Source: an uncultured Hyphomicrobiales bacterium (GTDB taxonomy: Bacteria; Pseudomonadota; Alphaproteobacteria; Rhizobiales; Beijerinckiaceae). From it: DNA of 19,472 nucleotides. The notes beneath the pieces were generated by a model. It worked only from the letters and a program-made list of their open reading frames with translations, did no database searches and was not told the DNA's origin. A program made the translations under genes and the position numbers. Where the stretch lies: assembly GCA_903916165.1 (NCBI GenBank), contig CAIWVR010000410.1:1-19472 (forward strand), read 5' to 3'. Within the stretch, counting starts at the first letter, position 1. Every line of letters begins with the position of its first letter. Below are positions 7,641 through 15,001 of the stretch, in pieces.

Positions 7641-8450
7641 ATGAGGTTTCGCCTGAAATCGGGGCGATGCATCGGCTACAGGAGTGCAGGAGCGGGCGAG
7701 ATGCTTGTCCTGCTTCATCCTATTGGCATGGATTCACGCTTCTGGCGGCCGGTTGTCAATGTCCTGGCTGCTGATTACCGCGTGCTGACGATCGACTTGC
7801 AGGGCCATGGAGACAGCGACATCAGCGCCGAACCGATCTCTCTGGAGGCCATGGCGGCGGATTGCATTGAGCTCATCTCCACTATTGGTGGCTCCTGCGT
7901 GGTCGGCGGTTGCTCGATGGGCAGTGCGGTTGCGCAGGTCATCGCAAGCCGGGCACCGGCGTTTCTGCGCGGCGCGATTTTTGCCAATGGCTCGGGCCCG
8001 CGCGTAGCTGCACTTGGTCGCAGCGATGCCATCGAGCAGCGTGCGCGGCGGGCTGAGCGTGGCATGCCCGATATCGCTGCCGACAATATCGAACGCTGGT
8101 TCAGTAACGCATTCCGGCTGAGCCACCCCGACCTCGTGGAGGAGGTACGCGACATCCTGCTGAACGATGATCCATATGTGCATGCGCAGAGCTGGCGTGC
8201 GCTGGCAGCGCGCGAGGATCGTTACGATCGGATCCGTGTCCCGGCACTGGTTATCGGTGCAACCGAAGATGTCTCGGCCCGGCCCGATTCCGTTCGCGCC
8301 CTCGCCCACGCGCTGCCGGATGCGACGTTTCACCTGATCCAAGGTGCCGGCCATTTTGCACCAATGGAAAAACCAGACGCGTTTGCGGCTCTCGTCCGTG
8401 ACTTCCTCCGGGAGCGACAGATCTTCGCTCCGCCTTCGTTGCATCCCTGA
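7641..8450 (+). CDS. Alpha/beta-hydrolase fold enzyme (PcaD/NicD-like position)
   Basis: This is a 269-residue alpha/beta hydrolase. The nucleophile elbow is G90-C91-S92-M93-G94, the acid is probably D210 in 'GATED', and the catalytic His is H238 in 'GAGHFAPMEKP'. The HPIG segment at 26-29 supplies the oxyanion hole, and 'DLQGHGDSD' is the usual strand-4 loop. Overall it resembles 3-oxoadipate enol-lactonase-type carbon-carbon or ester hydrolases. In nicotinate operons the gene after nicX can be nicD, an alpha/beta hydrolase that removes the formyl group from N-formylmaleamate, so a hydrolytic step on the ring-opened or lactone product is a reasonable inference. The ATG at 7641 has GGGAGGAG 5 bp upstream. 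The 55-bp gap before it is the widest in the operon and shows no hairpin. Confidence 0.88.
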   Translation: MRFRLKSGRCIGYRSAGAGEMLVLLHPIGMDSRFWRPVVNVLAADYRVLTIDLQGHGDSDISAEPISLEAMAADCIELISTIGGSCVVGGCSMGSAVAQVIASRAPAFLRGAIFANGSGPRVAALGRSDAIEQRARRAERGMPDIAADNIERWFSNAFRLSHPDLVEEVRDILLNDDPYVHAQSWRALAAREDRYDRIRVPALVIGATEDVSARPDSVRALAHALPDATFHLIQGAGHFAPMEKPDAFAALVRDFLRERQIFAPPSLHP

Positions 8451-8463
8451 CCGGAGGCGAGAC

Positions 8464-9486
8464 ATGTCGGCATTCCGTTTTCTTGCGATCTGGTTCCTCG
8501 TGGTGGGGGGCATTTTCACGATGGGTGGTGCCGTTTGCGCCTTCGATGCAGAACAGCATTTTCGTGGCAAAACCATCAAGCTTCTGATCCCGACCGGGCC
8601 AGGTGGCGGGCGCTCGCTCTATGCGCTCCCCTTCGCCAGCGCCTACGGCCGCAACTTGCCCGGCGCGCCCGTCGTAACGCCAGTTTTCATGCCGGGTGCC
8701 GGGGGGTCGATCGCTCTCAACAACGCCTATAGCCTTGCAGCGTCGGATGGGCTCACGATCGTGACCCCGCTGGTTTCCGTGTTGAACGCGCAAATCATCG
8801 GTGAGAAATCGGTTCAATACGATGCGCGGCGGTTCAGGTGGATCGGCCGCACGCAGGATGCTGCCCGGGTTCTTGTCGTAGCAGGGATTGTTCGCGCCAG
8901 GACGCTTGAAGATCTGCAACAGCAGGAAATCGTCGTGGGGGCTGTGGGGCAGGCGTCTGATACCGCAACCAACGCTACATTTATGAACGCGCTCTTCAAG
9001 ACGCGTTTCAAGGTGATCGCCGGCTATGGCGCGTCCAACAAGGCCATGCTGGCGATTGCTGGCGGCGAGACACAGGGCGCATTCACCACGTGGGACAATG
9101 TCAAGACCAACCATCGCGCAGACTGGCAAGACGGTGTCTTGCGGCCCGTGCTCCAGATCGGATTTACCCGGCAGCCAGAGCTTCCTGACGTGCCACTGGT
9201 TCTCGATCTCGCGCGCACCGAAACCGAGCGGCACCTCGTTCGCCTGATGTCAACGTCAACACTGATGGGGCAGTCGATCGCAGCCCCGCCCGGCGTGCCG
9301 GACGACATTCTGGGCGTATTGCGTCGCGGCTTCGATGCAACCATGCAGGATGCTGACTTTCGTGAACGCATGAAAGCCATCGGAGGGGACGTGAACGCCA
9401 TGACAGGCGAAGAACTGACGGACCTTGTGAACCAGATCATGGCAACGCCGCCGGACGTCGTCGAACTTTACAAGAAGCTTGGATAG
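8464..9486 (+). CDS. TctC/Bug-family periplasmic solute-binding protein (paralogue of the one at 10748)
   Basis: This is a 340-residue exported binding protein. The signal peptide is residues 1 to about 26, ending 'GAVCA'. GGAGG lies 6 bp before the ATG at 8464. Bug landmarks are 'GKTIKLLIPTGPGGG', 'FMPGAGGS', 'FKVIAGYGAS' and 'GETQGAFTTWDN'. In most Bug proteins the GGG loop is followed by a conserved Asp and then Ala-Arg. Here that stretch reads 'GGGRSLYALPF', so the Asp and Arg are missing, which points to an unusual ligand or binding mode. It is very close to the protein at 10748: over 96 residues from GKT to WIGRT I count 77 identities, about 80%. The two copies flank the Old Yellow Enzyme gene. 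Confidence 0.92.
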   Translation: MSAFRFLAIWFLVVGGIFTMGGAVCAFDAEQHFRGKTIKLLIPTGPGGGRSLYALPFASAYGRNLPGAPVVTPVFMPGAGGSIALNNAYSLAASDGLTIVTPLVSVLNAQIIGEKSVQYDARRFRWIGRTQDAARVLVVAGIVRARTLEDLQQQEIVVGAVGQASDTATNATFMNALFKTRFKVIAGYGASNKAMLAIAGGETQGAFTTWDNVKTNHRADWQDGVLRPVLQIGFTRQPELPDVPLVLDLARTETERHLVRLMSTSTLMGQSIAAPPGVPDDILGVLRRGFDATMQDADFRERMKAIGGDVNAMTGEELTDLVNQIMATPPDVVELYKKLG

Positions 9487-9503
9487 GGAGCGAGCAGCAG
9501 CCG

Positions 9504-10751
9504 ATGAAAATAGCCGGGGTCGATATTCGTCTTGATGAGTCGATGGGGCTGCAAACCCCTGTGCCTGAACGGCCGATGTTGTTTCGGCCGTACCCGCTGC
9601 GTGGCGTCGTGGCCCGCAATCGCATCATCCTGGGGCCAATGTCGCAATATCTGGCGGTCGATGGCGCGCCGACCGATTGGCACCTCGTCCACCTTGGCCA
9701 GTTTGCCATGGGTGGTGCCGGCATCGTTTTCGTCGAGGAGACAGCGGTGGAGGCGCGGGGGCGTCGGACCCTGAATTGTACGGGGCTGTATACGCGCCAG
9801 CAGGCGGAGCTGTTTCGTCGGACCACCAACTTCATCAGGGACCTCGGCGCATTGCCGGCCATCCAGCTTGGCCACGGGGGGCGGCGTGCGGCGGTGCGTG
9901 CGCCCTGGGAGGGGCGAGCGCCGCTGGATCCGGCAGATCCCGCAGGCTGGTCCCTGATATCCTCGAGCGCCGAGCCGCACGGCCCGGGACGGCGCAAGCC
10001 TGAAGCGCTCGATGCGCAGCAGATCCGCACCCATATCGCCCAATGGGCGCATGCGGCGGAGTTGGCCGTCGACGCGGGATTTGATGTCCTCGAAATTCAC
10101 GGCGCTCACGGCTACCTCATCAATCAGTTTCTCTCGCCCGTCGCCAACAGGCGCACAGACGGCTACGGCGGCGATCAGGCGGGCCGTATGCGTTTTGCGC
10201 TGGAGATCGTCGAGGCGATCCGCAAAGTCTGGCCAAAAGACAGGCCGCTGTTCTTTCGCGCGTCTGTGGTGGATGGCAAGGGCGGGCACTGGGACATGGA
10301 CGACACGCTCTGCTTTGCGCGTGAGCTGCGCGACAGGGAGGTTGATGTCATGGCCTGTTCGAGCGGCGGACTGACCGGGTCGAGCGACCTGCCATCGGTG
10401 CCGCGTGTTCCTGGCTATCATGTTCCCTATTCGGAAGCTGTGCGCCGGGAGACGGGACTCGCGACGGTGGGGCTTGGCTTGATCACCGAGCCGCAACAGG
10501 CCGATGATCTCCTGACCGCCGGTCAGGCGGATCTGATCGCTGTCGCGCGCGAGATGTTGGTTGATCCCTATTGGCCGGTCCATGCCGCGCGCGCGCTGGG
10601 CGTTCAGGACTGGATCAATCTTCTCCCGCCCGTCTATGCCAACCGTCTGCTGCCGCGCGAGACGGAACGGGCGCAGTTTTTCGAGGCGACCCAGAAGCCC
10701 GCGCCTTGGCGAAGGGGTCAAAACCTTCCAGCACGTTCGGAGCAGACATGA
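9504..10751 (+). CDS. Old Yellow Enzyme family NADH:flavin oxidoreductase / ene-reductase (YqjM/XenA-like)
   Basis: This is a 415-residue FMN TIM barrel expected to reduce an activated C=C bond with NAD(P)H. Family signatures are 'LFRPYPLRGVVARNRIILGPMSQY' near the N-terminus (split as LFRPYPLRG and RNRIILGPMSQY), 'PTDWHLVHLGQ', 'QLGHGGR', and the substrate-anion site H199 and H202 with Y204 in 'EIHGAHGYLINQF'. FMN-phosphate contacts occur late in the chain ('VGLGLI', 'VAREML'). Where YqjM and XenA have a redox-tuning Cys (PMC), this protein has Ser47. The ATG at 9504 follows the previous gene by 17 bp; an ATG at 9543 is a possible shorter start. The stop overlaps the next Bug gene by 4 bp (ATGA), so the two are translationally coupled. 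In context it may reduce an unsaturated ring or ring-opened acid. Confidence 0.92.
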   Translation: MKIAGVDIRLDESMGLQTPVPERPMLFRPYPLRGVVARNRIILGPMSQYLAVDGAPTDWHLVHLGQFAMGGAGIVFVEETAVEARGRRTLNCTGLYTRQQAELFRRTTNFIRDLGALPAIQLGHGGRRAAVRAPWEGRAPLDPADPAGWSLISSSAEPHGPGRRKPEALDAQQIRTHIAQWAHAAELAVDAGFDVLEIHGAHGYLINQFLSPVANRRTDGYGGDQAGRMRFALEIVEAIRKVWPKDRPLFFRASVVDGKGGHWDMDDTLCFARELRDREVDVMACSSGGLTGSSDLPSVPRVPGYHVPYSEAVRRETGLATVGLGLITEPQQADDLLTAGQADLIAVAREMLVDPYWPVHAARALGVQDWINLLPPVYANRLLPRETERAQFFEATQKPAPWRRGQNLPARSEQT

Positions 10752-11779
10752 AGATCGGCCAGAAACGCATGAAATGTCTTGCATTGTCGCTGATGGCTTT
10801 GCTTGCGGTTGCCTCCGCGCAGGCGCAGACGGCGGGCCCTGAGCTTTTCCGTGGCAAGACGCTGAAGATCCTGATTCCCACCGGTGCAGGCGGCGATCGG
10901 GCGCTCTACACATTGCCATTCGCCAGCATGTATGGCCGGAACTTGCCCGGCCATCCGACGGTCACCCCCGTCTTCATGCCGGGAGCTGGCGGTTCTGTGG
11001 CGCTCAACAACACATATGCCGTGGCGGCCGGCGACGGGCTCACGCTTGTCACGCCGCTGGCCTCTGTGCTGAACGCCCAGCTCATTGGCGAGAAGTCGGT
11101 GCAATATGATGCCCGGCAATTCAAATGGATTGGCCGGACTGACGATGCAACCCGCGTGCTGGTTGTCTCAGCCCGCAGCAAGGCGCGCACTCTCGACGAT
11201 TTGCGTCAGAAAGAAATCATTGTCGGTGCGGTCGGGCAGGCGTCCGACACCGCCACCAACGCCCTGTTCATGAATCATGTCTTTGGCTCGAAGTTCAAGG
11301 TGATCGCGGGCTACGGGGCCTCGAGCAAGATCATGCTGGCCATGAGCAATGGCGAAACCGAGGGTGCCTTCACCACCTGGAACAATATCCGCGCCAACCA
11401 GAGCTCGCAGCTCAAGAATGGCGAGCTCATTCCGATTTTGCAGATCGGCTTCGTTCGTCATCTGGAGCTCGCAGACACGCCGCTGGTGCTCGAACTCGCC
11501 GCGACCGAGCAGGATCGCCAGCTCGTGCGGATCATGTCTTCCTCGACCCTCATGGGCCAATCCTTTGCTGCGCCGCCCTCGACGGCACCCGGCATTCTCG
11601 AAGCCCTGCGCCGTGGCTTTGACGCGACGATGAAGGATCCTGAGTTTATCGAGAAAATGGCGATGATTGGCGTCAATTTCACGCCAATGCCCGGCGAGGA
11701 ACTCGAACGTCTCGTTACCCAGATCATGGACACGCCGCGCGACATCGTCGAGCGCTATCGCCAGATTGGCCAGGACTAG
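10748..11779 (+). CDS. TctC/Bug-family periplasmic solute-binding protein (paralogue of the one at 8464)
   Basis: This is a 343-residue exported binding protein. The Sec signal (basic start, Leu-Ala-rich core, 'ASAQAQ') ends near residue 26. The ATG overlaps the ene-reductase stop as ATGA and has GGAG 5 bp upstream. The features match the copy at 8464: 'GKTLKILIPTGAGGD', 'FMPGAGGS', 'GEKSVQYDAR', 'FKVIAGYGAS' and 'GETEGAFTTWNN'. As in that copy, the usual Asp and Ala-Arg after the GG loop are replaced ('GGDRALYTLPF'). Two close but separated copies in one operon suggest a duplication followed by specialisation, perhaps one for the substrate and one for a related acid (inference). Confidence 0.92.
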   Translation: MKIGQKRMKCLALSLMALLAVASAQAQTAGPELFRGKTLKILIPTGAGGDRALYTLPFASMYGRNLPGHPTVTPVFMPGAGGSVALNNTYAVAAGDGLTLVTPLASVLNAQLIGEKSVQYDARQFKWIGRTDDATRVLVVSARSKARTLDDLRQKEIIVGAVGQASDTATNALFMNHVFGSKFKVIAGYGASSKIMLAMSNGETEGAFTTWNNIRANQSSQLKNGELIPILQIGFVRHLELADTPLVLELAATEQDRQLVRIMSSSTLMGQSFAAPPSTAPGILEALRRGFDATMKDPEFIEKMAMIGVNFTPMPGEELERLVTQIMDTPRDIVERYRQIGQD

Positions 11780-11789
11780 AGATCGCCCG

Positions 11790-13169
11790 ATGCAAGACAG
11801 CCCCCACAAATATCCGGATACGGATGAAGACACATTCACAGTTGCGCTCAGCGGAGACGTGATGCTGACCCGGCGTGTGAGCGCGTGTCGCGAGCCGGCT
11901 TTTCTGAAACTGGTGCAGGCGCTGCGTGACGCCGACGCGACCTGTGTCAATCTCGAAACCTGCGTGCGCTGGTGGGAAGAGGGGACGCCCTCGATCACCA
12001 CCGGAACGCCGATGACGACGACGCCCGATCTTCTGAGCGAATTGCGTTGGCTCGGCGTGGATGTCGTCACCTGCGCCAACAATCATGTCTACGATTATGG
12101 CGAGAACGGCGTGCTGGCCATGCTGCGGCATTTGCGCGATGCGGGTATTCCGCAAGCAGGCTGCGGCCGCAATCTCTACGAAGCGCGCCTGCCGGCCTAT
12201 GCTGAAACTGCGCGCGGCCGGGTTGGCTTTGTCGCCATGACATCGACCTTCCGCCCCTGGAACGCCGCTTCGAACTCTCGCGGCGAGGTCGCGGGGCGCC
12301 CCGGCGTGAACCCGTTGCGCCACACGGCCCAGCATCATGTCGATTCGGATTGCTTCGATGCGCTGCTTCGCATGTCGCGTGGTCTTGGCTTTGCCAAAGA
12401 GCAGGAGCGCGCCAGAACGCATTTCTTTTCGGACAAGGAGATCGGATGCGAAACCACCGATGTCATGACGCTGTTTGGTCAAACGATCTGCCGGTCGGAT
12501 CGCTTCGAGACCCTGACCGAAACGCCGGAGGCGGAACTTGACGCCCAGCGGCGCTGGATCGCTGAAGCGCGAGGCCAATGCGATATTCTTGTGGTGAGCC
12601 TGCACACTCATGAATTCGCCGGACGAAGTCTGAAAAAGGAAAGCCTGAAGGTCAATTTATCCGAGCCGGCAGATTTCATCCGCCAGGCTGCCCACGCGGC
12701 GATCGATGCAGGCGCTGACATTGTCGCCGGGCATGGATCCCATACGGCGCTCGGCGTCGAGATCTATAAGGGCCGGCCGATTTTCTACAGTCTCGGCGGC
12801 CTTATCTTCCAGAACGAAACGCTGCCCTTCGTCCCGGCGGAAGCCTATGAGCGCTTCGATCTCGGACCAGACGCCACGCCGTCCAACTTGTTTGATGCCC
12901 GGACCAAGCACGATACGAAGGGCTTCCCGGCCTATGCCGGCTATTGGGAATGTTTCGTCCCGGTCTGTCATTTCAAACAGGGACAACTGGCATCCATCGA
13001 CATCATACCCACCGACCTTGGCTACGGACAGCCGCGGCACAGGCGGGGTCGTGCCATGTGGGCGGACGGAGCGCAGGCGGCAAAGATCCTTTCACGCGTC
13101 GCAGCCCTTTCGAAGGATTTGGGAACAAGGGTCGAGATCTCCGGCGGTGTCGGGCGGATCGAGCTGTGA
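11790..13169 (+). CDS. CapA/PgsA-family protein (calcineurin-like metallophosphatase fold), no membrane anchor
   Basis: This is a 459-residue protein of the CapA family (PGA_cap domain). Visible motifs are SGDVMLTRR with D23, NLET with N54 and E56, CANNHVYDYG with N98 and H99, HTHEF with H272 and H274, and GHGSH with H315 and H318, followed by 'IYKGRPIFYSLGG'. These form the metal-site pattern of the fold. Classical CapA/PgsA proteins are membrane-anchored and take part in poly-gamma-glutamate capsule export. This one starts with a polar stretch and has no signal or membrane segment, no capB or capC gene is nearby, and it sits between two Bug genes. A cytoplasmic hydrolytic role within the catabolic pathway is more likely, but the reaction is unknown. 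The start at 11790 lies 10 bp after the preceding stop and has only a weak ribosome-binding site. Confidence 0.85.
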   Translation: MQDSPHKYPDTDEDTFTVALSGDVMLTRRVSACREPAFLKLVQALRDADATCVNLETCVRWWEEGTPSITTGTPMTTTPDLLSELRWLGVDVVTCANNHVYDYGENGVLAMLRHLRDAGIPQAGCGRNLYEARLPAYAETARGRVGFVAMTSTFRPWNAASNSRGEVAGRPGVNPLRHTAQHHVDSDCFDALLRMSRGLGFAKEQERARTHFFSDKEIGCETTDVMTLFGQTICRSDRFETLTETPEAELDAQRRWIAEARGQCDILVVSLHTHEFAGRSLKKESLKVNLSEPADFIRQAAHAAIDAGADIVAGHGSHTALGVEIYKGRPIFYSLGGLIFQNETLPFVPAEAYERFDLGPDATPSNLFDARTKHDTKGFPAYAGYWECFVPVCHFKQGQLASIDIIPTDLGYGQPRHRRGRAMWADGAQAAKILSRVAALSKDLGTRVEISGGVGRIEL

Positions 13170-13195
13170 CGCGAGAAACAGGGGCAGGAAAGAAC

Positions 13196-14227
13196 ATGTC
13201 GAGATCTCAGCCGATTTTACTCGGATTGATGGTTATGTTCCTCACGCCGGCGCTGACGGCTCATGCAATCGCGCAGGGTGTTGCGGACTTCTATCGCGGA
13301 AAGACCCTGTCGATGATTATCGGCTCTGGCGCTGGCGGGGGATCGGACGTGTTTTCGCGTGTTTTCTCACGTTACCTGACGAAGCATATGCCGGGGCACC
13401 CGCGGATTATCGTCCAGAATCTGCCGGCTGCCGGGGGGGTGGTTGCCGCGCAGGAAATCTTCAACACGGCTCCGCGTGATGGCACTGTGCTTGGCTCCGT
13501 CATGCGCACCATTCCGTTCATGCCACTGCTGACAGAGCAGAAGGTCAGTTACGACGCTAACAAGATGAACTGGCTTGGTAGCCTCAATCGCGAGACGAAT
13601 GTCATCGTGACGTGGCATACGTCGCCATCCAAGACACTCGACGACATCTTCAGGCGACGGACAGTCGTTGGCACAAGTGGCTTTGGGTCGGATAGCCAAG
13701 TGTACACACAGCTCTTGAACCGCACACTCGGCACGAAATTCGATCTGGTGGGCGGCTACAAGGGTGGTCCCGAGATCGACCTCGCGATGGAACGCGGCGA
13801 GGTCGAAGGCCGTGTCAGCATCACCTGGACCTCGCTGAAGACCGGACATGTCGACTGGGTCAAAAACCATAAGGTGAATGTTATCGCGCAATTGGGTCTG
13901 CGTCGTGACCCTGATCTTCCAGATGTGCCCAACGTGCTGGATCTTGTGCGTGATCCCAACGACAGGCAGGTGTTCGAATTCCTGTTTGCGCGGCAGGAGG
14001 CGGGGCGGCCCTATGCGGCACCACCCAATGTGCCGGCGGATCGAATCGGCGCGCTTCGGCAGGCTTTCAAGGCGGCTGCGGACGATCCGGAGTTTGTCGC
14101 CGACATTGAGGGGCGTGGAGGATCGGTCGAGTTCATGCCCGGTGGCGAACTCCAGAGCCTGATTGCCCAGCTCTATGAAACGTCACCGCAGGTTCTTAAA
14201 GCGGTTCGCCAGGCGTTGGAAAATTAA
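13196..14227 (+). CDS. TctC/Bug-family periplasmic solute-binding protein (pair with the one at 1-777)
   Basis: This is a 343-residue exported binding protein with a Sec signal ending around 'AHAIAQG' (residue 27). AGGAA lies 5 bp before the ATG. It has a standard Bug architecture: 'IIGSGAGGGSDVFSRV' with the conserved Asp, 'QNLPAAGG', 'KFDLVGGYKGGPEIDLAMERGEVEGR' (read as KFDLVGGYKGG and IDLAMERGEVEGR), 'LPDVPNVLDLV' and 'PPNVPADRIGALRQAF'. The second half matches the truncated protein at the left edge of the window best, although the two belong to different operons and differ in GC content. It lies 26 bp after the CapA-like gene and 13 bp before the SDR gene. Confidence 0.92.
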   Translation: MSRSQPILLGLMVMFLTPALTAHAIAQGVADFYRGKTLSMIIGSGAGGGSDVFSRVFSRYLTKHMPGHPRIIVQNLPAAGGVVAAQEIFNTAPRDGTVLGSVMRTIPFMPLLTEQKVSYDANKMNWLGSLNRETNVIVTWHTSPSKTLDDIFRRRTVVGTSGFGSDSQVYTQLLNRTLGTKFDLVGGYKGGPEIDLAMERGEVEGRVSITWTSLKTGHVDWVKNHKVNVIAQLGLRRDPDLPDVPNVLDLVRDPNDRQVFEFLFARQEAGRPYAAPPNVPADRIGALRQAFKAAADDPEFVADIEGRGGSVEFMPGGELQSLIAQLYETSPQVLKAVRQALEN

Positions 14228-14240
14228 AGGAAAGAAAAGT

Positions 14241-14990
14241 ATGAGCCTCGGACAGGATCTAGCCGGAAAAGTCGCGATCGTGACCGGTGCGTCGCGGCGT
14301 ATGGGACGGGTGATCGCCCATCGTCTCGCGGATTCGGGCGCGTCGGTGGTCGTCAATGCGCGGACGTCGCGCAAGGACGCCGAACAGGTCGCCGAGGAGA
14401 TCCGGGCGAAAGGCTTGCCGTCGATCGCCATCATGGCTGATATCACGGATCCCGAGGCCGTGCGCGACATGGCCGACAAGGTAAAAGACGTTTTTGGCGG
14501 GGCTGATATTCTCGTCAACAATGTTGCGGTGCGCCGTCACGCGCCGCTGTCCGAGACCACCTTCGCGGACTGGCGCTTTGTCATGGCGAGCATACTCGAC
14601 GGCAGCTTTCTCTGCGCACAGGCTTTTGCCCCGATGCTGGTCGAGCGACGTGGCGCGATTGTCAACATTGGCGGTGCCTCCGCGCATTTCGGCCAAAAGC
14701 ACCATGCGGCAGTCATGACTGCTAAAATGGGCCTGATTGGCCTGACCCGCGCGCTTGCGATCGATCTCGGACCCGATGTCGTTGTCAATTGCCTGATCCC
14801 GGGGCGCATAGATGGCCCAAATGACAAGCGCACCGGCTCGAACCGTTATCCAATCGAGCGTATCCCGGCCGGTCGCGCCGGCACGCTGGAAGAAGTCGCC
14901 GAGGCCGTTTCGATGCTGTGCAATCCGCGTAGCCGGTTCGTCAATGGACAGGCCATCCATATTAGCGGTGGCATGTTGTTTGGCATTTAG
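14241..14990 (+). CDS. Short-chain dehydrogenase/reductase family protein with a non-canonical active site
   Basis: This is a 249-residue SDR-fold protein. The nucleotide-binding TGASRRMGR motif (residues 15-23), 'ADITD' (66-70) and 'NNVAV' (93-97, a variant of NNAG) are present, and the C-terminal 'FVNGQAIHISGG' is typical of FabG-like members. K162 of the YxxxK motif is kept, but the Tyr position is V158 and the catalytic Ser position is G145 (segment 'NIGGASAHFG'). The usual Asn near 'N.G.F' aligns with I118. Three of the four catalytic positions thus look lost, so ordinary carbonyl reduction by this mechanism is doubtful. It may bind NAD(P) structurally or catalyse a different step. The ATG at 14241 has AAAGGAAAG 7 bp upstream. 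It is followed 11 bp later by the MmgE/PrpD gene. Confidence 0.88.
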   Translation: MSLGQDLAGKVAIVTGASRRMGRVIAHRLADSGASVVVNARTSRKDAEQVAEEIRAKGLPSIAIMADITDPEAVRDMADKVKDVFGGADILVNNVAVRRHAPLSETTFADWRFVMASILDGSFLCAQAFAPMLVERRGAIVNIGGASAHFGQKHHAAVMTAKMGLIGLTRALAIDLGPDVVVNCLIPGRIDGPNDKRTGSNRYPIERIPAGRAGTLEEVAEAVSMLCNPRSRFVNGQAIHISGGMLFGI

Positions 14991-15001
14991 GAGCGGTCCG
15001 C

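Noticed and set aside
9468..10919. Long open frame of 483 codons on the - strand
   Set aside because: It is fully opposite the Old Yellow Enzyme gene, whose motifs are clear. The translated product is Arg/Pro/Ala-rich with no family features, typical of a GC-rich shadow frame.
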